Assembly: GCA_016719575.1 (NCBI GenBank)
Contig: JADJYV010000006.1
Coordinates: 124,001-188,000, forward strand
Length of the DNA stretch: 64,000 nucleotides
Direction: 5' to 3'
Source: Pseudobdellovibrionaceae bacterium
Lineage (GTDB): Bacteria; Bdellovibrionota; Bdellovibrionia; Bdellovibrionales; Bdellovibrionaceae
Shown in pieces: positions 18,166 to 25,420 of the stretch; position 1 is the first letter of the stretch; each line of letters begins with the position of its first letter. The notes under the pieces were generated by a model, which was given only the letters and a program-made list of their open reading frames with translations, made no database searches and had not been told where the DNA came from. Position numbers and translations under genes: made by a program.

Positions 18166-18425
18166 TGACCAAGGCATTCGTCAAGTCGAGGACGATACCA
18201 ACAACAAATTCGAAAAAGCATCTCTTGATTATTTGATGGAAAAGGTCGCCTTATTACGGGGAAGTCAGGGTCTAGAGATGCCATTTCTTACATAGGTGAT
18301 TCCGTTAAAGTTCGTTGCATTTGTCCTGTCCGCGCAGTCCCTCGGTTAAAATATTTTCGATTATCTTCCAGGTCTTAAAAACTATCGGTCGGTCAAACCG
18401 CATCTCCTAAGGCCTTAATTTGTTT

Positions 18426-19045
18426 TTAAAAATTATACTTTTTAGATGCGTCACTATCTTTTTTTCTGTTGTCCTCTTGGACCTTCTTTTTTAAAAGAGT
18501 ATCAACTTTATCCATTAGATCTACTTTTACCAATTCTACTTCAAGTGGCTTTTCTCCGAACATTGTTTTGACTGAAAAGATATTTAAAATGTTTCCTTGC
18601 CCACTCCACTCCGACAGAAAAATAGCGTCCCCGCCACAGTAGTTAAAAAACCGCCCAGCTCGGTCGGTTCCAAGTGACTCACAAGACACTTCTTTTTCTT
18701 CGACGGGCTTCCGAATTTTACATTTAAAGCCCTATTAAACTCATAAGATTTATTATCACTTTGCTTAAAAGTCGCAGTGCTTTTGTAGGTCTTATTTTCA
18801 TATAAGAATAGCTTGAAACTATCCAGCAGTGGCTCAACACCAGCACATTCAAAAATTGTTATTCCACTTGCATTGGCAGATTGGTCTTTAATTTCAGAGC
18901 ATTTTGAAAACTCAGGTTGCTTTTTAATTTCAGAAATGGACTGTCCGACAGGAAAGTAAAACTTTAAATCAACAGCAAACGCATAATTCCAAGTTCCAAC
19001 GCCAATGAGGAAAACACCCATCGCGAAAAGTAGTTTCGTTTTCAT
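18426..19045 (-). pseudogene. Secreted protein of unknown function (206 aa), frameshifted as written
   Basis: The start at ATG 19045 is chosen because GGGGG precedes it. A signal peptide (MKTKLLFAMGVFLIGVGTWNYAFA) is clear and there is no lipobox. The mature part has about four cysteines. Two frames (18584-19045 and 18426 to about 18690) join if one A is added to the run on the coding strand near 18690, giving 207 codons. The C-terminus is Lys-rich. No family is recognised; an accessory periplasmic or outer-membrane-associated protein is likely. Confidence 0.6.
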
Positions 19046-19387
19046 TTTTCCCCCAAGGTTATTCAAAAGATTGAAAACAGTGTCTGTTGCCGGCGGTAAT
19101 CTGTAAATCAGAATCTTTGTACGTCTATCAAAGGTATTGAATCACGGTATTTTTAGGTCAGACTGAGCTTGGTCGCACCATTATCAAATGCCGTATATTG
19201 TATTTAATAATATTGACATAGATTTTTCCATTGGGATAAGTGGTGCATCTATAGTAGCGAATATTCTTTTCATTACTAAAGTCCCGTTTTCTGGAGGATC
19301 TCTTTGTAAATTCATAAAAGTTTTTAATTGTAACATAATCAGTTTAGCGGTGTTTTATTTTTACCGAAGAACCGAGATGAGGTGCGG
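19046..19387 (+). promoter_or_regulatory. 342-nt gap holding a possible promoter for the Mrr gene
   Basis: No gene is supported here. A perfect TTGACA at 19213-19218 is followed 17 nt later by ATAAGT (19236-19241), a weak -10, about 150 nt before the Mrr start. The rest is AT-rich, without repeats of note. The minus-strand secreted protein must also have its promoter here. Confidence 0.3.
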
Positions 19388-20254
19388 ATGAGTTTACCAA
19401 AAGATTTTCCATCGTTTGATATGTTAATGGCTCCAACTGTGATCGCTATCCGTGAACTAGGTGGGTCGGGAAATATTGGCGAGATTTTTTCTAAATTGAT
19501 AGAAAATTGTAAGTTCCCTGAAGAATTTCTTAATATCACACAGCCAAATCAATCTGGAACTGTCCTAGAGTATCGCGCCTCTTGGGCGCGAACTTATTTA
19601 AAAGCTTGCGGCGTAATCATTAATAGTCAGAAGGGTGTTTGGACGCTTACTGAGTTTGGGAAGAGTTTTGACTTGAAGGATCTTCCTAAATTGATGTTCG
19701 AAGCTCGCAGGGGTTTTACTGAGAAGACCAAAGAAAAACACAAGAACTCTAAGAAGAATGCTGATGGAATTTTGAATGCAGAAGAAGAAAATCTATTTTG
19801 GAAAGATGATCTGATTGAAGTCTTAACGAAGATTGTATCACCAGATGGGTTCGAGCGTCTTTGCCAACTTCTCCTTCGAGAGGCAGGTTTCAAAGAAGTA
19901 AAAGTAACTGGAAAAACTGGAGATGGGGGGATTGACGGCGTTGGTATACTTAGAAATGGTCTCATTTCCGAAATAGTATTATTCCAATGCAAGCGATTTC
20001 GAGGTTCTGTTTCCCCGTCAATGGTTAGGGACTTCAGAGGAGCTATGCAGGGAAGAAGTTCAAAAGGAATTATAATTACAACAGGAACCTTCACAACTTC
20101 GGCAAAAGACGAGGCGACCAGAGATGGTGCCCACCCAATTGAACTAATAGACGGAGCACAGCTATGTGATCTCCTAAAACAATTTAAATTAGGCGTAGAA
20201 ACTCAAATGGTCGAAGAAGTAACTGTTTCGGCTGACTGGTTAAAGGCGGTATAG
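19388..20254 (+). CDS. mrr: Mrr-family restriction endonuclease (288 aa)
   Basis: The N-terminal winged-helix Mrr_N-like domain (about 10-100) recognises DNA, and the C-terminal Mrr catalytic domain (about 140-275) cleaves it. The catalytic pattern is visible: FER at 155-157, Asp183 in GDGGIDG and Gln200-x-Lys202 in FQCKRF, matching the D-QxK version of the PD-(D/E)XK fold. Such enzymes usually cut methylated foreign DNA (type IV restriction). ATG 19388 is preferred over the in-frame GTG 19382, as GAGGTG precedes it. It stands alone about 1 kb from the restriction-like operon, so a joint function is only possible. Confidence 0.88.
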   Translation: MSLPKDFPSFDMLMAPTVIAIRELGGSGNIGEIFSKLIENCKFPEEFLNITQPNQSGTVLEYRASWARTYLKACGVIINSQKGVWTLTEFGKSFDLKDLPKLMFEARRGFTEKTKEKHKNSKKNADGILNAEEENLFWKDDLIEVLTKIVSPDGFERLCQLLLREAGFKEVKVTGKTGDGGIDGVGILRNGLISEIVLFQCKRFRGSVSPSMVRDFRGAMQGRSSKGIIITTGTFTTSAKDEATRDGAHPIELIDGAQLCDLLKQFKLGVETQMVEEVTVSADWLKAV

Positions 20255-20387
20255 TTGCTTAAAATGCCACGGAAAAACAGGCAATAAGTTCAAAAAAAGA
20301 TCGCAAATATCTGTGGGCCGCGAAACCCGAAATGCTAATTTTTATGCAATTACAATCAGTTCGCCTCAGATGACGGTCTTATGATAA

Positions 20388-20591
20388 TCATTTTCGAACT
20401 TCTGTTCGAAACCGCTCTGCCTCTCCCGGAAACACCGAAATCACCTTCCAATCCACTTTCGAGTACCGAACCGCAGCCTTCTGAACCCGCTCCAAGCATT
20501 GCCTTGAACGACAATTCTTAAAACCCTCAGCCGTCATTCCAAGCTCAACCAACGCGGCCAGAACAATCACACGAACTAAAATTTGATACAT
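20388..20591 (-). CDS. Small exported or membrane-associated protein (67 aa)
   Basis: An AAGGAG precedes the ATG at 20591 at good spacing. The first 20 residues are hydrophobic (MYQILVRVIVLAALVELGM) and the rest is basic with a CRSRQC pair. It starts 11 nt after the double-HTH regulator and is probably co-transcribed. No family is recognised. Confidence 0.55.
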   Translation of the reverse strand: MYQILVRVIVLAALVELGMTAEGFKNCRSRQCLERVQKAAVRYSKVDWKVISVFPGEAERFRTEVRK

Positions 20592-20602
20592 AAAGAACTC
20601 CT

Positions 20603-21187
20603 TTAAGTTTGAGGATTACCATCTTGAAGTGCCGCTAGGAACGACTCGAAGAACCTCTCCGCCTGCTCTTTGGAAATCTTTTGAAGCAAGATCTGAAATT
20701 TAAACCGGCTCGGGACCGCCTTCGATCGGATGGGATCAGTGCTCAGATTCTTGAAGCTCGATGGGCTATACCCATAAGCCACCATGATCTGATTCCGCAT
20801 TTCCAGGGTGACCGGCTTGGCTCCATTTTCAATCTTGGACAGATTCCCCTTCGAAAGCCCCACCTTTAGTGACGCTTCAAAAAGGCTGATTCCTTTTTTA
20901 ATCCGGATGAATTTCAGAACCGCCCCGTCAAACACCTTGTTCGTTCGATCCTGGTTCTTCTGATTGGCAATCCACGTCTTGAACATATGACGCTGATTTG
21001 AGCCACCCAGGATTTCAATGATGCGGTCGAATTCTGCAGTATTCAGCCGACTGGTGCCCCGGTCGTTTTCAACCTCGCAAAGCCAGCCGACGCTTTTCCC
21101 AATCAGCCCGGCAGCTTTCTGAATGCTTAGTGACGAACGCGTGCGAAGTTCACGGATGATCAGGCCGTGGTTATTTAAGTGATCCAT
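20603..21187 (-). CDS. Double helix-turn-helix regulator (194 aa)
   Basis: Two XRE-like HTH domains in tandem are visible: SIQKAAGLIGKSVGWLCEVE (about 21-40) and LFEASLKVGLSKGNLSKIE (about 105-123). Two domains in one chain can bind a single operator as a pseudo-dimer. The ATG at 21187 follows GAGAGG at about 7 nt; the open frame back to 21334 crosses three palindromes and is rejected as coding. Those palindromes suggest autoregulation. Confidence 0.8.
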   Translation of the reverse strand: MDHLNNHGLIIRELRTRSSLSIQKAAGLIGKSVGWLCEVENDRGTSRLNTAEFDRIIEILGGSNQRHMFKTWIANQKNQDRTNKVFDGAVLKFIRIKKGISLFEASLKVGLSKGNLSKIENGAKPVTLEMRNQIMVAYGYSPSSFKNLSTDPIRSKAVPSRFKFQILLQKISKEQAERFFESFLAALQDGNPQT

Positions 21188-21204
21188 AAACGCCTCTCTT
21201 TCTG

Positions 21205-21226
21205 CAGATTTGCGTTGGCAAATCTG
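21205..21226. promoter_or_regulatory. 9-bp inverted repeat upstream of the double-HTH gene
   Basis: CAGATTTGC (21205-21213) and GCAAATCTG (21218-21226) are perfect arms around a 4-nt spacer, 18 nt before the start codon of the double-HTH regulator. Position and symmetry suggest an operator or a leader hairpin covering the ribosome-binding site. Confidence 0.5.
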
Positions 21227-21270
21227 AATAAAAGGAAACTTCTCCCGATCTTCGTAGAATCTGAATTTCG

Positions 21271-21282
21271 GGAAACGTTTCC
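21271..21282. promoter_or_regulatory. 12-bp perfect palindrome GGAAACGTTTCC
   Basis: A perfect, uninterrupted 12-bp palindrome about 84 nt upstream of the double-HTH start. It is a typical size for a dimer-bound operator. Confidence 0.4.
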
Positions 21283-21330
21283 GGTGAGAAGCTGCGGTGG
21301 CAGGGGTTTGGCAGGGAAAGAGGCTGATTT

Positions 21331-21347
21331 TCACTGATGATCAGTGA
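21331..21347. promoter_or_regulatory. 17-bp perfect dyad TCACTGAT-g-ATCAGTGA
   Basis: Two 8-bp arms flank one central base with no mismatch, about 144 nt upstream of the double-HTH start. It is the longest perfect dyad in the gap. Confidence 0.45.
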
Positions 21348-21386
21348 TGCTATCAAGCCCAGTTGATCTCGACCTCGAGTGAATAC

Positions 21387-21417
21387 AAGTACTTGAGCCC
21401 TTTGGGCTTTTGTACTT
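21387..21417 (+). terminator. Terminator-like hairpin beside tRNA-Gly
   Basis: AAGTAC (21387-21392) pairs with GTACTT (21412-21417) and AGCCC (21396-21400) with GGGCT (21404-21408), with a small internal loop between. A run of six T on the plus strand follows. It lies past the 3' end of the minus-strand tRNA, where the U-tract is poor, so the favoured direction is plus although no plus-strand gene ends here. Confidence 0.45.
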
Positions 21418-21451
21418 TTTTAAATTTTGCTTTGAATCCAAGTTTTAAAAT

Positions 21452-21527
21452 TGGAGCGGGAAACGGGACTCAAACCCGCGACCTATGCCTTGGCAAGGCA
21501 TCGCTCTATCAACTGAGCTATTCCCGC
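21452..21527 (-). tRNA. tRNA-Gly(GCC)
   Basis: The reverse complement folds as a 76-nt tRNA. The acceptor stem is GCGGGAA with TTCCCGC, the D-loop has AGTTGATAGA, and the anticodon arm ATGCC-TTGCCAA-GGCAT places anticodon GCC. The T arm holds GGTTTGAGTCC, and CCA is encoded. The 3' end faces the accessory region, the usual geometry for an integration site. A spurious plus-strand ORF covers it. Confidence 0.96.
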
Positions 21528-21593
21528 GTCATTGTGAACAGGTGATCGAAATTACAGTTGCAGGCTTTCTGTGTCAACGTGTAAATATTTTAC

Positions 21594-21784
21594 ATGCCGG
21601 CAATTTTGAAAAAAACTTTGATTAAATGGTCATCGATCGCTGTCTTGGGGATAGGAGCTTATTTTTAGGCTACTTTTGGGGATTACAAAATCTTGGAAGA
21701 GATGTGCCTCAACGGCAAACAGCGTCGGAGGAGACTGCTGCGGACTCCTCACAAGAGACGGCTGAACTTAGCAATCTTAAATAA
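21594..21784 (+). pseudogene. Small single-helix membrane protein (63 aa), one-base deletion
   Basis: From ATG 21594 the frame is basic, then hydrophobic (WSSIAVLGIGAYF), and stops at TAG in the T5 run 21662-21666. Adding one T continues the helix (LGYFWGLQNLGRD) and leads to an acidic Ser/Thr-rich tail and TAA 21782-21784, exactly 64 codons. The start lacks a clear Shine-Dalgarno. It overlaps the small minus-strand ORF at 21749-21892 tail to tail. Confidence 0.45.
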
Positions 21785-21892
21785 GGGATTCATCCCTGTC
21801 TGGGTTTTAACTGAAGCCATTTTAATGTAACAAGAAAGCAGTACTGCCATAAAAACAAAAAACCAGTCTCTTGGTGATAAGTGCAATAGCAT
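21749..21892 (-). CDS. 47-residue membrane peptide downstream of pgsA
   Basis: The ATG at 21892 lies one base after the pgsA stop, with AGGA about 6 nt upstream, so it is probably translated with pgsA. It has one hydrophobic segment (WFFVFMAVLLSCYIKM) and a basic tail. No family is recognised. Confidence 0.5.
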   Translation of the reverse strand: MLLHLSPRDWFFVFMAVLLSCYIKMASVKTQTGMNPLFKIAKFSRLL

Positions 21893-21893
21893 T

Positions 21894-22478
21894 TTAAATC
21901 CTGGCCTTGCGGCTCTTCGTATAGGCAAAAAAGTATTCGGCGCCGCTCGTTATACTCAAAATCGTGCTGACCCACAAGATAACATAGGCAAGTTTGTCGA
22001 GATAAGGAAGAAACCCTGGAATTTCTCCAATCATCAGGCCTGGTATTGCTCCCATTTGTAACGCTGTCTTCCATTTTCCGGCGGATTTAGCCGCAATAAC
22101 CACTCCGTCACTGGCTGCCACCGAACGGATGCCACTAATAAAGTTATCCCGGGCAAGCAGTACGACCACCATCCAGGGGTCTATCTTATGGTAATGCGCC
22201 ATCATAATAAGGACACTGCTGACAAGTATTTTATCCGCTACAGGATCCATGAATTTGCCCATATTAGACACCGCATTGTATTTGCGGGCAAAGAAGCCAT
22301 CGTAGTAATCCGTGATCGAAGAAAGAATAAACAGGGCCGCCGAGGCGATATTCCACCAAAAGGTGTTTGGAATCATGGTCGCTAAAATGATGGGAACCAT
22401 GAAAATACGGCTCATCGTGAACCACATCGCAAGTTTGCTCTTCCAGGGGGGGTGCGGGATTTGGGTGGAATTATTCAA
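21894..22478 (-). CDS. pgsA: CDP-diacylglycerol-glycerol-3-phosphate 3-phosphatidyltransferase
   Basis: This inner-membrane enzyme makes phosphatidylglycerol phosphate from CDP-diacylglycerol and glycerol 3-phosphate. The full CDP-alcohol phosphotransferase signature is present: D57-xx-D60-G-xx-A64-R65-x8-G74-xxx-D78-xxx-D82. Several membrane helices follow. At 194 aa its length is normal. It is divergent from the thioesterase gene and followed by a 47-aa membrane peptide. Confidence 0.95.
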   Translation of the reverse strand: MNNSTQIPHPPWKSKLAMWFTMSRIFMVPIILATMIPNTFWWNIASAALFILSSITDYYDGFFARKYNAVSNMGKFMDPVADKILVSSVLIMMAHYHKIDPWMVVVLLARDNFISGIRSVAASDGVVIAAKSAGKWKTALQMGAIPGLMIGEIPGFLPYLDKLAYVILWVSTILSITSGAEYFFAYTKSRKARI

Positions 22479-22604
22479 GAGAGCTTCCTTTGTTACTTCA
22501 CAGATATTCTAAGACCTTTGTTGTTCTGTCAACACCGCTCCGAGGAACTTAATATCCTAAAAAGTTTTTGCCTTCTGTGTTGGTTTTTGTGATGGTAATC
22601 CCGC

Positions 22605-23013
22605 ATGTATAGTCACAGACATCGCGTTCAATATTACGAAACTGATGAGATGGGAATCGTCCATCACAGTAATTACCTGCGTTTTTGCGAAGAAGCTCGG
22701 GTGTCCTGGGCTCATTCTCAAGGCCTTTTAGATTATCAAAAAAAAGGCTCGGCCGCGCTTTTCGCAGTTTATGAAACCCAGGTTCGACATTTACGCCCTG
22801 CTTTTTTTGGAGACGAGATCGAAGTCTGTCTTCAGGCTCGCCTTCAAGGGGTGCGGGGTGTACATGCAATACAAACTCTTAGCTCGAGGTGAAGTTCTCG
22901 CATTGGTTAAAACCGTGCATGTGCCCTTGGGTGAGAATTTTAAATTAATTCGTTTGCCTAAAAATGTGATTCAGATCTTGGAGAAAGAACAATGGACAGA
23001 AACCTGGCTTTAG
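22605..23013 (+). pseudogene. Hotdog-fold acyl-CoA thioesterase (YbgC/FadM type), frameshifted as written
   Basis: The protein hydrolyses acyl-CoA thioesters. The 4HBT signature is clear: VQYYETDEMGIVHHSNYLRF, with the catalytic Asp in ETDEMG. Two frames (22605-22892 and 22771-23013) join when one G is removed from the GGGG run near 22853-22858, giving 136 codons, the normal length. Its 3' end overlaps the glpX start by 22 nt, so both are co-transcribed. Confidence 0.8.
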
Positions 23014-23957
23014 AATTCGTTCGTATTACCGAAGCTGCGGCCTTGGCTTCAGCGGAGTGGATGGGTCGCGGTGATGAAAAATCTGCCGACAAAGCAGCGG
23101 TTGATGCCATGAGAAAGGCCTTTGATAGTGTCAACATTGACGGTGTCGTCGTTATTGGCGAAGGTGAACGTGACGAAGCGCCAATGCTCTATATCGGGGA
23201 GAAAGTGGGCAACAAAGCTCACCATGCTCCGGCGATTGATATCGCTCTAGATCCGTTAGAAGGAACCACTATTTGTGCCACAGGCGGTGTGGGCTCGATC
23301 TCGGTTATTGCCGTGGCTGAACGCGGAAAATTTTTGCATGCGCCAGATACCTATATGGACAAAATTGCTTGTGGCCCAGAAGCTAAAGGCCGTATCGATA
23401 TTGATCTGCCTCCGGAAGAAAATATTCGCCGTATCGCTGAGTCCCTCAAAAAAGCCAATTGGGGATGTGACCGTGGTTATTCTAAATCGTCCTCGGCATG
23501 AGGCGTTGATAAAAGCCGTTCGTAAAACCGGGGCTCGAATTCACTTAATAGGTGATGGCGATGTTTCTGCTGCTATTGCAACAGCATGGCCGGATTCAGG
23601 GATTGATTTACTGATGGAATTGGCGGTGCCCCCGAGGGGGTGATTTCAGCTGCTGCCATGCAATGTTTAGGTGGAGATTTTCAGGGGCGTCTCAAGTTTA
23701 GAAATGACGAAGAAAAACAACGAGCACTGAAGATGGGCATCACAGATTTGACCCAAAAATACACCGTCGATGAGTTGGCAAAGGGCTCGGTCATGTTTGT
23801 GGCAACTGGCGTGACGGATGGTCCTTTTTTAAAAGGAGTTAAAACATTGCCAGGACGTCAGGCAAAGACCCATTCGGTGGTGATGCGTTCAGCGACTGGA
23901 ACAATTCGCACCATTGAAGCTCTTCATCGCCTGAATCAAAAGCCGAACTACAAGTAG
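22992..23957 (+). pseudogene. glpX: Class II fructose-1,6-bisphosphatase GlpX, two compensating indels as written
   Basis: It dephosphorylates fructose 1,6-bisphosphate in gluconeogenesis. The metal-binding motifs GEGERDEAPM and DPLEGT are intact. Three segments in two frames (to 23501, about 23450-23642, 23640-23957) align end to end with the family. Removing one A from the AAAAAA run at 23449-23454 and adding one G near 23616 (LLMGIGG) restores 322 codons. Two opposite indels in one central-metabolism gene argue for sequencing error. Confidence 0.85.
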
Positions 23958-23965
23958 GGTGAAGC

Positions 23966-24262
23966 ATGGCTGCAAGCTCGCTTTTTTGTTACAATTGCAA
24001 CAAAGAAATTTCAAATTCAGTGTCAACCGGACGTCGCGATGAGTGCCCTCAGTGTCGTGCGGATGTTCATGTTTGTAAGAACTGCGAATTTTATGATTCG
24101 AAGTCATACAATGAATGCCGAGAACCGCAAGCAGACGTGGTGAAAGAAAAAGATCGAGCAAATTTTTGTGATTTTTTTTCTCCTCGTCAGGGACCTGGAA
24201 GCGGAGTCGACAAAGCGGCGGCCTTAAGAGCTGCGGCCGAATCCTTATTTAAGAAAAAATAG
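23966..24262 (+). CDS. Zinc-ribbon protein with clustered CxxC motifs (98 aa)
   Basis: Three CxxC pairs (CYNC, CPQC, CKNC) followed by two single cysteines suggest two zinc sites in a small soluble protein. The C-terminus is an Ala-rich helix. It follows glpX by 8 nt and probably belongs to the same operon. The family is a conserved hypothetical; its function is unknown. Confidence 0.8.
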   Translation: MAASSLFCYNCNKEISNSVSTGRRDECPQCRADVHVCKNCEFYDSKSYNECREPQADVVKEKDRANFCDFFSPRQGPGSGVDKAAALRAAAESLFKKK

Positions 24263-24335
24263 AATTCGCAATCGTAACATAATACCTCTAGGCTGCAGTT
24301 GACTCTGAGCGATAAGTCAGTAAGACTGGTTCAAT

Positions 24336-24766
24336 ATGGCAAAAGCAACAGCGACAGAAGTATTTAATTGCTCTCCGGATCAGTTTTTAAAATCATTTCT
24401 GATTACGAAAAGTACCCTGAATTTCTTCAGGAAGTTAAACTTTGCAAAGTAACTAAGACAGAGGGAAATCGTAAGCTCGTCGAGTATAATGTCTCTGTGA
24501 TTAAATCATTTAAGTACAGTTTGTGGATGACTGAAGTGGCAGGACAGGGAATCAATTGGGAGTTCGCAGGTGGTGATTTATTCAAGACCTCCATTGGTTC
24601 ATGGAAACTTGAAAATGAAGCTGGTAAGACTCGCGCCACTTATGCTGTTGACGCTACCTTTACGATGTTTGTTCCGGGGCCTATTGCCAGTGCCTTGGTG
24701 AGCGTGAATTTGCCAGGGATGATGAGTGCTTATCACAAGCGCGTGGCTCAGCTGTATGGAAAGTAA
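24336..24766 (+). pseudogene. START/SRPBCC-fold protein (Coq10/RatA-like, 143 aa), one-base deletion
   Basis: Adding one T to the TTTTT run at 24384-24388 joins MAKATATEVFNCSPDQF to FKIISDYEKYPEFLQEVK, the start of a polyketide-cyclase/lipid-transport fold, giving 144 codons. Members bind hydrophobic ligands such as ubiquinone precursors. It is followed by the phasin-like gene at 24769. Confidence 0.78.
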
Positions 24767-24768
24767 AA

Positions 24769-25128
24769 ATGGCAACTGACGGAAAACATAAAAAAACTGA
24801 GACGGAAGAGGCGGGGGACGAAAGCAAGTCCATTCTGAGTGAGGCTATTAAAAGAGTCTTCACTGCAGGAGTAAGCGCCGCTTTTATGACCGAAGAAAGT
24901 ATTCGTGGTTATTTAGGCGAAATCAAACTTCCTAAAGATGTTCTGCATGTCCTCTTGCAGAGCGCCGCAAAATCCAAGGACGAAATCACTCAGAAGATGA
25001 GCAAAGAACTGGTTGCTATGATTCAAAAGATCGATCTCATTAAAGAGTTTTCAAAGTTTGTTGAGACTCACAAGTTTAAAATCTCGGCGGAAGTCGAGAT
25101 TTTAAAAAAAGAGCCACCCAAAGACTAA
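24769..25128 (+). CDS. Charged helical protein, phasin-like (119 aa)
   Basis: The N-terminus is acidic and disordered. The middle is amphipathic helix (ILSEAIKRVFTAGVSAAFM) and the end is a charged strand-helix segment. Composition recalls phasins and granule- or membrane-associated helical proteins, but no family is certain. It lies 2 nt after the START-domain gene. Confidence 0.65.
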   Translation: MATDGKHKKTETEEAGDESKSILSEAIKRVFTAGVSAAFMTEESIRGYLGEIKLPKDVLHVLLQSAAKSKDEITQKMSKELVAMIQKIDLIKEFSKFVETHKFKISAEVEILKKEPPKD

Positions 25129-25159
25129 AGAAATATCATTTTGAGCCGATCAGGTGTTT

Positions 25160-25387
25160 ATGAATTCATACCTCTTGGCTCTTTTGACTGTTGTTTTGTT
25201 TTGCGTGAGTGCTCATCAATTTATCAAGAGAATACTTACACCCATTCCTGTGTTCAACAATTCGTCCTATACCAAAAGCGCTCTCAGAGTCGAAAAGACC
25301 TATTTAGTAGCGTCTTGGGGAGTCATGACAGGGGCCTTTTTGCTAGCCCTTGTCATATCGTTTTATCAGGTTTTCACCGAGATCTAG
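25160..25387 (+). CDS. Small two-helix membrane protein (75 aa)
   Basis: Two hydrophobic segments (LLALLTVVLFCVSAHQF and a later LVASWGVMTGAFLLALVI) are separated by a short basic loop. Start at ATG 25160 is preferred; GTG 25154 in the same frame is possible. No family is recognised. Confidence 0.65.
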   Translation: MNSYLLALLTVVLFCVSAHQFIKRILTPIPVFNNSSYTKSALRVEKTYLVASWGVMTGAFLLALVISFYQVFTEI

Positions 25388-25420
25388 GCGCGGTAGTATC
25401 CCTTCAGCTGGAGGGCTAAA

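Noticed and set aside
21188..21334. 49-residue extension of the double-HTH regulator
   Set aside because: The stretch holds three palindromes, and a good ribosome-binding site precedes ATG 21187.
21363..21545. Plus-strand ORF over the tRNA region
   Set aside because: Its core is the antisense translation of tRNA-Gly, a well-known artefact.
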